Origin: Isoetes taiwanensis
Taxonomy: Eukaryota > Streptophyta > Lycopodiopsida > Isoetales > Isoetaceae
Direction: 5' to 3'
Assembly (NCBI GenBank): GCA_021234155.1
Contig: JAJEKV010000010.1
Coordinates: 19,193,418 to 19,257,417, forward strand
DNA: 64,000 bases
Below are positions 1-10,800 of this stretch, piece by piece. Each line of letters begins with the position of its first letter. Within the stretch, counting starts at the first letter, position 1. The notes beneath the pieces were generated by a model. The model saw only the letters and a list, made by a program, of their open reading frames with translations, did not search any database and was not told where the DNA came from. The translations under genes were made by a program, and so were the position numbers.

Positions 1-440
1 AATTTATACCGAAATTGTTTTACATTGAAGCCACGATTTAAATTTATATTACAAGTTTCCTTTAAACTATTAGAATGGATCTTTATTGTTGGTTATAACA
101 TGACAGGGCGCAGACATAACATGACAATACATGGCTAAAACATGACGGAAGCTTCTTATGGTATAAATTTATACGGTGGCTAGGAAAAGTCTGTGAGAGA
201 AAAATTTTAGGGTTTCCCTATCTAACAATACCAGAGTTTCTTAGTGATGCGTATAGTTTCTTGGTGATGCATAAGGCTTCTAAGCTTTGGATAAACAAAG
301 AAAAAAGAATTTTTTTTTAGGGTTCTTGGTGATGGTCGTGGTTCTTCAGAAATTTTTTTTTTCTTAAGGTTCTCGAACTGTTTTTTTTAGGTTTTGAAAC
401 TGATGGCTGAACTGTATTTTTAGGTTCCGATACTGTTCCA
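1..440. other. AT-rich stretch, no gene seen
   Basis: No coding region is recognisable. It holds three copies of 'acatgac' between 98 and 146, a near-complete copy of the palindrome ggtataaatttatacc at 160-174, and half of another at 1-10. Positions 300-420 are rich in T runs and 'aggttc/aggttct' words. Confidence 0.5.
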
Positions 441-460
441 GCTGTTCTTATGGCTCATCA

Positions 461-800
461 ATGTGGTGCATGGGTTCTGGCAGTGCCTTGCATGATATGG
501 CAAACAAGATTGTAAATGAATACTTTATGGCAAACAAGATTGCAATCCGGCAGTGTTTGTTCGAGCTCTTCTGGCAGTGCTTAGCAAAAGATGGCTTAGT
601 CTCAGAAAGTTGTATCATCTGCGGCAAACAAGAATGTAAACGAAGTGTCTGCCTCTGATATGCATATTGAAGGGATTTAGGAATTTTTGAGTGGCCTCCG
701 CTATGAACAAAATGATGTGCAAGGGCCCCGCAGAATACAGTCGGTTTCCCCGCAGGATACAGTTCAAGGTTTTCCCGCAGGATACAGTTCGGTATCAGGC
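461..800. repeat. Short direct repeats
   Basis: 'atggcaaacaagattg' occurs twice between 497 and 543. A unit like 'cccgcaggatacagtt' occurs three times between 727 and 790, the first copy reading 'cagaatacag'. The open frames across it on both strands show no family I recognise, and the repeats make them unlikely to be real proteins. Confidence 0.55.
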
Positions 801-871
801 CCAAATGTATTCTTGGCGCCTGCAAACGGCCATGTGCATTTTCTAGAGCATTGGCTTGCAGAGTTTCCCAC

Positions 872-1366
872 CTAAGCATACTGAATCGCTTGGTTTTTGC
901 CCATTTTTATTGAAGAATGTGAAGCACACGTTTGCACACAAAAGCCTTCTACATTCACATCATCAGACGTGAGGAGTAGATAGAGAGCATTTGATCCTCC
1001 AGAGAATGGCTTCCAACTGGAGGCCTTCTTTACCAAATTCTGGACATCTGCCTTCTTCAAATTTCCAAGTGAATATGAATCAGAAGACTCTGCCCCAAAT
1101 TTGACAGACTCTAGAATAGATTTCCCAGCAGAATCCTTATAGCCAGCATAGGGCTTCTTCTGATCAGTTGAAGAAAAAGAAGCCAGAAAATCCTTGATTA
1201 TACTCCTCTGTGCAGAAGTAAATGATCCATACCAAATGAGAAACACATTTAGTGCACCATTGCCGGACAAAAGGGGACCTTGTTGGTAATTAAGCACCAC
1301 AGAAGGCTCAGAGAGATTTTGATGGTGAGAAGGTCTGGCATGCATTTTCACACAGCAGGTATGCAT
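872..1366 (-). pseudogene. EXORDIUM / PHI-1-like protein, internal fragment
   Basis: EXORDIUM-type proteins (phosphate-induced protein 1 family, about 300 residues) are secreted apoplastic plant proteins linked to brassinosteroid-promoted growth. Reading the minus strand, the frame matches two family blocks. The first has 'VVLNYQQGPLL' followed by 'FLIWYGSFTSAQRSII'. The second has 'ALYLLLTSDDVNVEGFC' and 'C(A)SH', matching the family's LYLLLTADDVxVxxFCxxxCGxH block. The normal N-terminal signal peptide is missing, and the frame stops about 15 residues after the second block, so the C-terminal half with its Cys-rich CPGQC-type region is absent. The 30 or so residues before the first block (the Met at 1366 and following) do not look like family sequence. 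Family genes are usually intronless, so this reads as a truncated copy. Family call confident; a working protein is unlikely. Confidence 0.75.
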
Positions 1367-1983
1367 TATCTGGGCACTATATGTTATAATTCCTTTGCTT
1401 CATATCAAATCTTTGGATATGTCAAACCTTTGGATCAAACCTCTTGTAATTTTGAAATTTAAACTTGCATCTGTCATGTGTTTTGTAGTGGTCCAGAATG
1501 AAAAGGAAGCTACTTATTGCAGCTTTAGAAAAATAAAAGAAGGTAGTACATACTGTATCTGCAGAATAAGTGCCTACCTACATTTTAGTTGGAAACTATG
1601 TAATTATGATCACTGCTTACTGCTCAATCTAATTTTACCTTGTTTGGCAGAGTTTTCTAAGGCCTACCCATACTAATGATACCAAGATAAAATGATTCTA
1701 CTTGAATAGAAATTTTAATTGCTTTTTACTACAAGATGATGGAAGTTAATATTTAAATTGGTATTCAAATACAAGATGTTAAGTGCTGCACTTTAACTTC
1801 CATGTTCATGTGGATCATTACAATATGAAGGATCCTTTGTCTGGATAAACAGATTGTGGCTTAGCATATTGGCATGCCAGGAATAGAATATTTTGACATT
1901 GCTGGATCTGAATATATAGAGAAGCATTTATCTACTTGTTAGTAGCACTCCAATAGTTGTGCATCCCATAGAAATCAGGTGAT
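1367..1983. other. No gene recognised
   Basis: AT-rich sequence with only short unconvincing open frames (for example 1395-1676 on +). Confidence 0.5.
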
Positions 1984-2128
1984 TACAAGTCTAGGTTGGA
2001 CTATAGTATCATACATTGTTGTAAAAAGCATGTTCATATAAACAACTTGGAGCTACAAGTCTAGGTTGGACTATAGTATCATACATTGTTGTAAAAAGCA
2101 TGTTCATATAAACAACTTGGAGCTACAA
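1984..2128. repeat. 70-bp tandem duplication
   Basis: A unit starting 'tacaagtctaggttgg' and ending 'acaacttggag' occurs twice head to tail with period 70, and the second copy is followed by the first five bases of a third. I see no differences between copies, so it is recent or an assembly slip. Confidence 0.85.
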
Positions 2129-2800
2129 TAGAGATGCTGTAGATAACATCTATGAAATGCTACTTCTAAGTTCAAAATATATCAAAACTTTGTGGATAAA
2201 TAAAATAAATCTGGTCCCCAAACCTATTACATTATGCAGAACATTGGTAACTCTATACAGGACATTTGTACACAAAGAAACTTTTTTAAGCCATTGGCAA
2301 TAGTAAAAGAACAATGTCATGCATAACTCATGGTACTATAGTCTCCCTGCCAAAAGCCACAGACGCTCATCAACAATTTGATACAATGGTTTTCTCGCCC
2401 AGGCGACTGGATTTGAGATGATTTTTCAGGAATTGGAACCACATCCGTTTGCGCTCTTAGGCAAGGATGCAATCTAGTGTCTGCTGATAGATTGCGATAA
2501 AATAAGCTTTATCAGAACCATAATAAGTTATTGCGAGTCATTTTCAAACGAAAATAAAGAACTGGGTGCCTAAAGATATAAAGGAAACATTTACAGAAAT
2601 CCAAGCTCCCATCATAGGAAGATCACAGGAAGACGCAATGAAGGGGTTGAGTTTGTTGACTTGAAGCCAATCCAAGAAAAAGCCGTCAAAAAGACTGTTG
2701 AAGTTGCCATTGAATCAGAGGTAGAAGTCACGGGTTTGGTAGGTTCTAAGCAAACAAAATCTCAAGGTGCTGAGAGTTCTTTGGGTGGACCCACCACTTG
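2129..2800. other. No gene recognised
   Basis: No family recognised. The open frame at 2661-2909 (+) begins with a Lys/Glu-rich stretch but runs straight through two palindromes, so it is probably spurious. Confidence 0.45.
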
Positions 2801-2801
2801 T

Positions 2802-2857
2802 GGTATAAATTTATACCGACGGGTTTCCATTTCACCCTGTTGGTATAAATTTATACC
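2802..2857. repeat. Two copies of palindrome GGTATAAATTTATACC
   Basis: Perfect 16-bp palindromes lie at 2802-2817 and 2842-2857, 40 bp apart. A 15/16 copy sits at 160-174 and a half copy at 1-10. They could be ends of a small mobile element or a recombination hot spot. No matching longer terminal inverted repeat was found beyond the palindromes. Confidence 0.7.
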
Positions 2858-3246
2858 ACGGCACCTGACTATTTCATACTTGAAACTTCTCTGCAAATTG
2901 GTTGTGTGACATGCCCTATTATTTAAAGACCTTGTACCATGAGTGCCCTGTAACTATTTAATATGATTACTTAGATAGAATGCTTTCTTCTCTGTTAAAA
3001 TTTTAAAGAATTTATTTTCTGCTAGATGATGTGTTCTTGAGCAAGTACTTCAATCAATTCTTTTGGCTGTGTGGCAACTTCTCCTTCTTGTCTTCATATT
3101 GCTACCGTGAGAGTATTCATGCACATTTTGCAACACAACCTGCTTCAATTGCATGTATTTTGGCAATGTAAATTCTATGGATCCCGTGAAATGTTAGTTG
3201 TACCCCCCTAAATGGCTTCCTTTTTTTTTTGTCCTATGCTTTTAGA

Positions 3247-4600
3247 TTATTTTTCTTCAAAAGTGTTATTTTCATGACGACTTTGCAAAAATCTTATCCA
3301 AAAAACTTGAATGCCTCTATTTTTTGCGCTTTTTAAGAGTTCCCAATATTTTTTAGGGAATCTTTCAAACGCACTTCTTAAATAAGTGCGTTTCAATTCA
3401 AACATTGTTTGTTGTGTAGGGTTATTCTCTTTATCAAGGTCCATATCAAGGTCTAAGTCTTCAGAGTTAATACCCTCAGACCATTTGTTAAAGTGAGAGC
3501 ATTGCCAGAATTTGGATTTGCAGCATTCAGGTTGCATAGGCATCTCAGAGGTATTGTCAATGTAATCAGGAGCAATATTATCCCTATTTAGGCTAGACAT
3601 CAAATTAATTTCAGCATTTGAAATGGAAAGATCTTGCCTGGGATTATTTTGTTGAATGTGTGATGGATCTGCAAGTGCCTTTTGAGTAGAGTCTGCATGT
3701 TTCACCTTGTCTTGCTGGCCATGTACTTGCTCTGTGTGTTCTTGAGAGTCTGCACACCATAAATTTTGTTCCCAGACATGTGATATATCCCTAGCCTTTT
3801 CATATCTGTCTTTCGAGTCAACTAACATATTTTCAGGAGTTTCTGGTACCTTGTCTGTTACCATGTCAAACATCTCATCTGCCACTATAACTGCCTCTAG
3901 TTCTTGTAGCTGCTGGGCTATTTCAGGGGAGATGGCTGATTTATTAGAAAAATTGGAAGTTGAGATTGTGATGTCATCAGAGTCAACATGTAAGAGGGGG
4001 GATTCAGATTCTATTTCAGGTGAAGGTTTAGTGGGGGGAATGGAGTGAGTGGTGTGAGTGGTTGATGTGATAGGGGGGGTGAGAGTGATGGGGGGGTGAC
4101 TTGGTGAGACTGTTGCATATAACATCTGCAGCATTATCAACATCTGGATCTTCTGACATGTCTGAAAGAATGGCAAAAGAATTTGACACTTCTATGTCAC
4201 TGAGGTCATTGCCACTGTCTTCAGCAGGTTCATTATCTGTATTATCCACAATGTGTGAAGGGATTTGTGCACTTGTGGATCCATGTTGCATGTCTCTTAC
4301 AGTATGATCATTACCTTTTTCATTAATTAATGGAACTCCATTCAAACCTTCTGTCTCAGTTGTATTGTTCTCTGTAGTTGAGAATGAGACCTTTTTGTTT
4401 CCAAATGGAATATCTCGAGTTGATTTGTTTGATAAATTCTGATTGCTGGTGTTGCTCTTGGAATCCTTCAAGATGTTTGTCAAAGTCCTATGAAGATCAA
4501 TTTTTGAGGGCATCAGTGGCACCTGGCCTTTGCCTTTTAGCTTGTTTCTGTTTTGCTCAATGTTTAATTTGCTTATTTGTGAAGGAGAGTATTCCTGAAG
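3247..4600 (-). pseudogene. LINE ORF1-like (gag-like) C-terminal region, frameshifted
   Basis: Two overlapping minus-strand frames (4028-4771 and 3247-4176) form one hydrophilic, Ser/Thr/Asp/Asn-rich protein if joined near 4060-4110, where runs of C/G occur ('tgggggggtg', 'tagggggggtg'). The stretch 'SNSFAILSDMSEDPD' resembles the 'NRFAVLxDxEE' motif found after the zinc knuckle in plant LINE ORF1 proteins. The end has 'LRSAFERFPKKYWELL', a short basic helix. No zinc knuckle, endonuclease or reverse transcriptase is attached. The frame above about 4600 is antisense to another ORF and is probably not part of it. It could also be an unrelated disordered plant protein. The G-run frameshift may be a sequencing slip. 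Confidence 0.35.
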
Positions 4601-4907
4601 CTCAAGAATGGGATATGGACGATGTGGGAGAGCAAAGTGATGAGATTGTGCAAGAGCAAGAAAGTAATGATGACGATGACGTTGATGATAGAAATGAAAG
4701 GGGTGAGGAAATAAGAGCTCCAGTAGATGACGATGAAACTTGTTGGGTGGATCCAGATTATGTACCTTCATCTCATCCAGGTATGGATCCTTACTTACAC
4801 ATTCATTTTATTTGTAGTTTGGTCATGTTTTTCTTGCTCACTTTTGCTTGTACTCATCCAGGTGTGCCTTATCGGGATTCAGGAACAAATTCTTACATGC
4901 TCGATTA
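4575..4907 (+). pseudogene. Acidic ORF fragment, unidentified
   Basis: The + frame carries a strongly acidic block ('QEQESNDDDDVDDRNERGEE') followed by 'DDDETCWVDPDYVPSSHPG', then hydrophobic sequence that is probably non-coding. Such acidic tails are common at the C-termini of plant DNA-transposon proteins and of some nuclear proteins. I cannot assign a family. An intron may start after SSHPG (4780-4782, followed by 'gtatgg'); the next acceptor-like 'ccag' at 4857-4860 precedes 'gtgtgcc', which supports a small intron, so this may be a genuine 3' exon pair ending at 4905-4907. Confidence 0.3.
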
Positions 4908-5120
4908 GTTCTACATGTTTTTCTTCATGTGTTCTAAACTATGTTCTATGACATTTTCTTGTTCTAGACTATGTTCTAAACTATGTTCTATGTTAAAAAA
5001 TTATTTTATGTTACAATCCTGCTCGTTTTAAGTAGTATGCCATATTTTCCGTATTCGTTTCCCATATTTCGTATTCGTTTTTTTCTTTTCGAGCATGCCG
5101 TATCGTATTCCGTATCCGTA

Positions 5121-5720
5121 TTTGGTAACTATGGTTGCATCTCCCCTTCCCGAGGTCTAGTGGCTCCATGGGCGGGTAGAGGATCGTGATGATACACGAT
5201 CCGTCCCCGACTGAACCCCCCAAAATAAGAATCAGGCCAACATCTGTAACTCTTGAGAGGCAGAGCAACACCATTGCTCTAGGAGGTGTCGGACCCATAC
5301 CCGGCCCACATGAAGTGACTGACTATAGGCCTAGCCCACTATGGGTCCCTAGTAGCAGCGCTCAGTAGAGACCTCCTTTCGCTTTGCCACTAGCCTCGTT
5401 GTATGGTGCTAAGTCACTCCATAACCCCCGTAGCCGGGTGGGTTCCTATGCACATGCTGCATCTAATAGGAACTAAGGGGTCTAAATTAGGAGCATCATC
5501 TAAATAATGGCTACTAGGTCTCTACCCCCCTTCCCAATACAAGAGGAGCAAACATGATCAACCAACATCATATCCACATAACATGATAAATAATGAGAAT
5601 AACATCTAATCCTAATCACATGCATCTAAGCGTTCATTGATTAGGGTTCAAGATCTAGACTGAGGGTTCTAGAATGGCTCTACTAGAGATACGAAGTGCT
5701 AACTCATCTAGAATCCTAAC
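5121..5720. repeat. Dispersed repeat, copy 1 (relative at 25.7-26.2 kb)
   Basis: It shares ordered blocks with 25721-26175: 'ggttgcatctcccc', then 'ctagaggatcgtg'-like, 'gactgaacccccc' (copy 2 'gacttaaccctcc'), 'gactataggcctagc' (copy 2 'gactataagcctagg') and 'aggtctctaccc'. Identity looks moderate with many small indels. No coding capacity is seen. It is probably the non-coding part of an LTR element or a non-autonomous element. The boundaries are approximate. Confidence 0.6.
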
Positions 5721-6224
5721 TTCCAGATGATCTACAAAGAACTCTTACTGAAATACCTGCTTCTGAGGCACTCCATCTTGCTCTCGGCGTCTCCATGGCC
5801 TTTAAGGGGTTCGAAGTAGCTGCCACTCCTACCGTTTCATGCACGCTCCGGGGGCTGCTGTGCTATGCTATGCCACAGCAGATGGTTCTCGAAACGGAGT
5901 TTCGAGCGCAAACAAGATTTCAAGACTGTTGGAGCCAGAAAAATGGCCTAGGGTTAGGGTTTGGCCATTTATAGGTTAGGTTCCATGTCACTGCCACATG
6001 GCTCCAAAGGGGTGCTTCCATGTGGCGGGTGTCCAATAGGGTGGGGCCATGTGGAAATGGCCCAATGCCAAAGGTTGGCTAAATTATATGAATAACTTAG
6101 CCATGTTCCCTTTTTCCACCTACTATGGTGTGCAAGGCTACTAAAGTAGACTTTTACAGTGATATAGCCCAGAAATATACATATTTATAGCATATATTTC
6201 AGGGGAACATCACACCATAAGCAT
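5721..6224. other. No gene recognised
   Basis: No recognisable coding sequence. It is G/C-richer between 5770 and 6070, with 'ccatgtggc' words repeated near 5993-6052. Confidence 0.4.
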
Positions 6225-6745
6225 TCCCTTAGATTGTCCAATATTTTCAGAAGATTCCCCCGCAAAACACACCCAGTGCAAAAGATTCGCCTAGATTACT
6301 TAGATTCCACAAAGGTTCCCTTAGATTCTTAAGGTTCTACAAAGACTCCCCTAGATCTCCAAAGATTATCCCAAGAATTCTCTAGATTCCTCAAGATTCT
6401 ATGTAGATTCTCCTAGGTTCTACAAAGATTCCACAAAATTCTCCAAGATTCCATCAAGATTCCTGTAAATTCCCTTAAATTCCCATAGATTACCAAAGAT
6501 CCTCTTCAGGTTCCCCTAAATTCCCTAAGATTCTCTTGAGATTCCTCTAGATTTCCAAGTATTATACCCAGATTCCTCTAGATTCCTCAAGTTTCTATGG
6601 AGATTCTCCTTAGATTCTATAAAGATTTCCCTAGATTCTCTTCTGACTCCCATAGATTCCCTAAGATTCTCTTGAGATTCTTTTAGATTCTCTAAGATCT
6701 TATGAAGATTCCCCTAGATTCTCGTGAATTACCATAGATTCCATG
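6225..6745. repeat. Degenerate GATTC-rich minisatellite
   Basis: Roughly 520 bp are built from variants of 'agattcccctagattcc' (words such as 'tagattc', 'aagattc', 'aggttc') spaced about 10-13 bases apart. The + strand is pyrimidine-rich. No ORF spans it. The degeneracy suggests an old array. Confidence 0.75.
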
Positions 6746-7039
6746 AAATGCATTGGCTCCAACTACGACGAAAGGATACTAAGGACCATTCATTGGAAAG
6801 CTCTCAATGAGAGGAATCCAAAAGCGTGGGTCCCACGGCGACGTAGAAAAGGAATGCTTGCCACCTCACTACATTTTTATTGAATGGTGCCACCTCAACT
6901 CCTTTAATATAAAAAATATAAAAAAAAAATAATGGCTAGGACTTCTTCTCTCCCTTTCTATCTAATGGCTAAGACTTGCTATACCAAATCCACCTTTTTA
7001 TTGACGGATATGATCAAATCCCTAAATCCGACGGCCTAG

Positions 7040-7335
7040 ATCAAAAGCCCCAAATAAGGGGGCTGCTTGAGGCATCACAAGGTTTGCACGTGCGACAGCC
7101 CATGCTGCGAGTCTGCGACACCTCAATCTCCACCCACAAGGGGGCTGCTTGGGGTGGATTGACGTGGCACTGTCTCAACCATCGATCTCAGATCTGGATG
7201 GCCCAGACAATGACACCTCAAATATTGGACCACTAGATAAGAGAGGAGCTTAAGTGGTGGTTGAATTCGGGTCGTCGATCTCAGATCTGGACAACCCAGA
7301 TGGCGCCACCTCAAAATACTGGAACACTGGATACA
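7040..7335. repeat. Short direct repeats around 'tcgatctcagatctgga'
   Basis: 'aagggggctgcttg' occurs at about 7055 and 7139. A longer unit starting 'tcgatctcagatctgga' and ending with a 'gtgctta/gagctta' word occurs twice (about 7182-7252 and 7275-7349), with matching internal words such as 'cacctcaaa' and 'ggacactgga'-like. These are tandem duplications just downstream of the LINE 3' end. Confidence 0.6.
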
Positions 7336-7374
7336 GGGGGGTGCTTATATAATTGTGTATATATAAGGGGATAA

Positions 7375-8635
7375 GAGATATACATGTCAAATGTGTGCCC
7401 GAGAACATAGCTGATCTCGTATATCCATGACCTTCTAAAGGTATGATCCCAGCGTCCGTACGGAAGATGTGCTCAATGTCATATGTAGCAGCTGGCCAGG
7501 CCTGACCAACTCAACATAGCGCATCCAAATTTGATCATATGTTGGGCAGCTTTGAAGGGTATGAGATTCATCCTCCATGACTCCCATTTGGCAGCATTGA
7601 CAAAGTCTGTTCTGGCGTGGCTCGCCAATCCATCTGCCCGTCTCAATTCGAAGATGATGTGCCCCTGTGCGAATAGAGGCAATGAGTATGCGCTTTTTCA
7701 TAGGCAAATGGGTACGCAGGTAGCATTGCGGGCCCCATTCCAATGTAGGATTTACGTGGCGCTGGTAGTGTGCTGTCTTGACCTGTTCAAGGGCGCTAGC
7801 ATCCCAGAGCTTGTTGAGGAAGCAAACGTCCAGATATTGCCTCAAGCTATGGCGATCTGCCTCTGTTTGCACATGTACGCACTTGTGCTCCTGCACATTC
7901 CATTTAGCCAACCATTGAGCTCTCTTTTCCCTCCAGCAGGCCGTGAGGTTCTGCGGCCCCATTGCCATGATATAAGCTCGGTTAGGAAGCGAGCATCATC
8001 CATATTGACCATCTTCTGAAAATAGACAATGTGGCGATCAAGGCCGCCCTCTGAAGAGGCAAGAAACCCGTCTTTTGCAATAGAATTTGATATGGGACTG
8101 TGGACTTCACCCCCAGTGCTCGTACTAAAAAGGGTTTCTGTACCTGCTCCAAGTCATTCCAGGTAGCGACGGACACTACTGGGCCCCATACTTCAACCCC
8201 GTATAAAAGGACAGGCTCTACTAAGACCTTGAACAAGTGCGACTGATGGGCCCAATCATATAGCTCCGCTCTATGACTATTGTTCTGCATTGCATATAGT
8301 GCCTTCCAACCCACCATCACTCGTAGCCGTATAGATGTGTCCCAGTGCATAGTAGAAGGAAACTCCACTCCCAAATATTTGTATGTGGGTGCCACTTCTA
8401 CATTTTGGCCTGGGTAACTGAAGGAGGGGATCCTTGGTTGACGTGAGGATGCTATGAGGACCACCTTAGTCTTGATCAGGTTGACGCGCATATCAATCCC
8501 TTGGTAGAATGGGTCCAAGGCATCAAGGTGCAGAATATGTCCAGGGCATCAAGATGGCGCTGCATGTCTGCTGGAGTGTAAGCTAGGATGTTCAAATCAT
8601 CAGCATATAAATAAATAATGTATTATCACGCCATT
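7375..8635 (-). mobile_element. LINE A: 5'-truncated non-LTR retrotransposon (RT thumb and C-terminal zinc finger)
   Basis: Two minus-strand frames (7982-8518 and 7435-7968) are joined by a frameshift near 7975. Going 5' to 3' on the minus strand: a reverse-transcriptase catalytic motif 'YADD' in 'LYADDLNILAYTP' at about 8575-8612; then the post-catalytic 'NLIKTKVV', 'YKYLGVEF' and 'LLYGVEVWGP' blocks typical of LINE RTs; then a C-terminal CCHC-type knuckle 'LCQCCQMGVMEDESHTLQSC' near 7545-7605. The 5' half (ORF1, endonuclease, RT fingers) is missing, as expected from incomplete target-primed reverse transcription. It is closely related to the copy at 30.2-31.5 kb; both share the 3' untranslated words 'gtgcccgag' and 'gatcccaac/gatcccagc'. 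Not functional. Confidence 0.9.
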
Positions 8636-8639
8636 TTAG

Positions 8640-9830
8640 ACCCCCAGGCCCATATGGCGAAATTTACATCGTCAATACTTTTAAGGTGCTAATCAAAGGC
8701 ACCATTCTCATCAAAAGTACTCATATTCACAAATAACTCCAATATTTCACTCCTCTCTTTCCAAACTTCCTTCAAATAAGAACTTAGAAGGTTTGGTGGG
8801 AGAGATAAAAGTTCTGACAGAGTAGAACACTCTATAGCATACTTATTCCGGATACATTCATAGTCGGGGCACTCTAAAAATGTATGGTATTCGGTTTCAA
8901 CCTTTGTTCAAGGCAGCTTGGGCAATAGCGCTCATATCTAGGTACATCACACCATCTACCAGTCTCGACATGAAGATGATGCGAAGCTGTTCTTAGTTGA
9001 GAAATCACCATCCGGTTATTCCTGCTAATATCTGCCAATAGATAGGACTGTTCCTTGTATGTGTCCATCGGATTGACTTCAGTCTTACAGAAGTGTTTTT
9101 TGACTTCCGTTTCAGCAATAGTCCACATCTTCTCCAAGACCTTGGGCATAACATACTCTTTAATGTCTTTCAATTTGATGGAGGTTGGCCAAAAAGACCC
9201 TCCCATCCCCCAGTGCGCCGCCCACTTGCATACCGAGTTATACCAGCCTTTGGATTCAGAATGCATCATAGCTTGGCATGGCAACCTGTCATTGGGAAGT
9301 GTTTTTAGTCTGTTCGCATAAGAAATTGTTCGACAAAGGGCTTCAACCTCGAGAGGAACCATTCCAGCCTCTGCAAGCATTACATGGTATGGGGTCTGGA
9401 TCTTGACAGTCAGCTCCGTCATTAAGAAGCGTTTCTGGACCTTTTCAATTTTTTTCCAACTTTTTTTCGCCAATCCAGGTGCCCAAACCTGGCATCCATA
9501 AAGCACAACTGTCTTAACTTGAATGCCATACAACAACCTTCTGAGCTTCCAATACCAGAGATTGTTAACCCGGCACATATGTATCATGCTATAAAGAGCT
9601 CTAAGTCCCCTTGATGCACGCTTTTCAGCAGCCATATTCCAATTATAATTATCAGATATTTCAATCCCTAAATACTTATAATTAGATACTTGTTCAAGTG
9701 GTGTCTGCCCGACAGAGAAAACCTCTACACCACGTGTACCCAGGATCATGATTTTGGATTTACTAGCATTAATTGTCATTCCCTTATGTTCGCAAAAATT
9801 TTGCAGCACATTTAAGTGTTGCAGATGCAG
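8640..9830 (-). mobile_element. LINE B: RT C-terminal part
   Basis: The frame 8874-9809 (minus) has 'GMTINASKSKIMILG', 'YKYLGIEISD', 'VVLYGCQVWAPG' and 'KKIEKVQKRFL', the palm/thumb and post-RT blocks of a LINE. It ends in a zinc-finger region starting 'ERYCPSCLEQ'. A frameshift near 8885 moves the rest into another frame: 'EYHTFLECPDYECIRNKYA', then about 40 more residues running to about 8700. It is a different lineage from LINE A: same architecture, low residue identity. LINE A lies directly downstream on the same strand, so LINE A either inserted into or landed beside the 3' end of LINE B. The RT catalytic core is missing, and the upstream neighbour is the endonuclease start. Confidence 0.85.
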
Positions 9831-10080
9831 ATTTCATGTTTAGCAAAGCAAGCAATACCTTCCCAACCTCTCCTGGTACCATTTAGATCATTCCATAGTC
9901 CAATAAGGTAAAGCCAGGGATGTCAGTGAGTCTGCTGGTTTCATGCTCCCAAGTCTCTGTCAATAGAAGAATTTCAAATTCACGAAAACAATTTATGTTA
10001 CTCAATACCTTCGTTTCAAAGAAACCATGTATGTTCCAAGCCAACAGGTTGAGGGTCTTCAACTCCTATTGATTGTTATG
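9830..10080 (-). mobile_element. LINE B: N-terminal piece of the AP-type endonuclease
   Basis: The minus strand reads 'LNLLAWNIHGFFETKV', then 'FREFEILLLTETWEHET' and, after a frame change, 'GTRRGWEGIACFAKHEICI'. These match the first blocks of LINE endonucleases (N-x-x-G/HG start, LLTETW with the catalytic Glu, and RGG-GIA). The rest of the endonuclease and the RT core that should follow are absent: the frame runs directly into the RT C-terminal part at 9809, so the element carries a large internal deletion. Confidence 0.75.
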
Positions 10081-10114
10081 CACAATCACTCTGTTTCCAA
10101 CGAGGTATGCATTC

Positions 10115-10800
10115 TTACTCTTGAAGTGCAACTTTCCTTTCTCCCTGCTGCTGGATTGTCAAATCGTCATTTAACCAGATTTGGTGGCCTTTCAAATGGT
10201 TACGATGCTTCATTACTCTATTTCTTGCTTCTACACAGTGGAATTTCAAAAGGATTAACCTGTGTTTCCCATCCATTTTCTTACCAATCCTTCTGCAATA
10301 TTTCACTTCAGGCGATGCCAAATGCATGATATCATCGAAGAACTTTTCAACTATCGTCGGTGTGTCTTCTTCTTCCTTCTCTGCAAGTCCAGCAATTAGT
10401 ATGTTCTTGGCTCTTTTAGCACGATCTTCTTGTTCTTTCAGCCTCTCTTGTCCCTGGTTGGATACTTGTGCCTCAATCTTTGAAGATATCTGTGCGACAA
10501 TCTCCTCGGGCTGGGCCAAGCTATCCTCTGAATTTTCTGAGGCTTCTAGGTCTGTAACCATTGTTTTGAGTTCTCCTTGCCCTTTTCTCAAGTTTGAAAC
10601 CCCATCCTGAAGAATCCCAATTGCTTCTTTCAGTGTTTTAATCTCTGTCCTTGCTTGCCTCAAATCTTCGGCAAGCTGTTTGACAAGAGTCAACAGCTCC
10701 GATTCATCATCCGATTCTTCTTCCGATTTACCCTTCTTCCCATTTATCATTCCGTTGATTTCGTAGGGCAGCCTCAGTGTAAAGCGACGGATATAGCGAA
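10115..10800 (-). mobile_element. LINE B: ORF1 protein (coiled coil plus RRM-like domain)
   Basis: Open minus-strand frame. From the likely start 'MINGKKGKSEEESDDES' (about 10750) it gives an acidic leader, then a long heptad-rich helix ('LVKQLAEDLRQARTEIKTL', 'LQDGVSNLRKGQGELKTMV'), then 'AKRAKNILIAGLAEKEEED', 'VKYCRRIGKK' and 'LKGHQIWLNDDLT'. That order matches the L1-type ORF1 protein: trimerising coiled coil, RRM, C-terminal domain. This ORF1 type binds RNA and forms the LINE ribonucleoprotein. Residues encoded above about 10800 belong to unrelated sequence, so the longer ATG at 10957 is not the real start. ORF1 looks intact although the rest of LINE B is deleted. Confidence 0.85.

Noticed and set aside
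448-879. 143-codon minus-strand ORF next to the EXORDIUM fragment
   Set aside because: It runs through three copies of a short repeat, matches nothing of the missing EXORDIUM C-terminus and has an opposing frame of similar quality; probably spurious.
6225-6745. Telomeric or centromeric satellite
   Set aside because: Unit is not TTTAGGG-like and the array is short, degenerate and without a fixed period.
8874-9809. Considered as a working protein-coding gene because of its 311-codon length
   Set aside because: The residues are LINE RT C-terminal blocks, and the zinc finger continues in another frame, so it is element debris.
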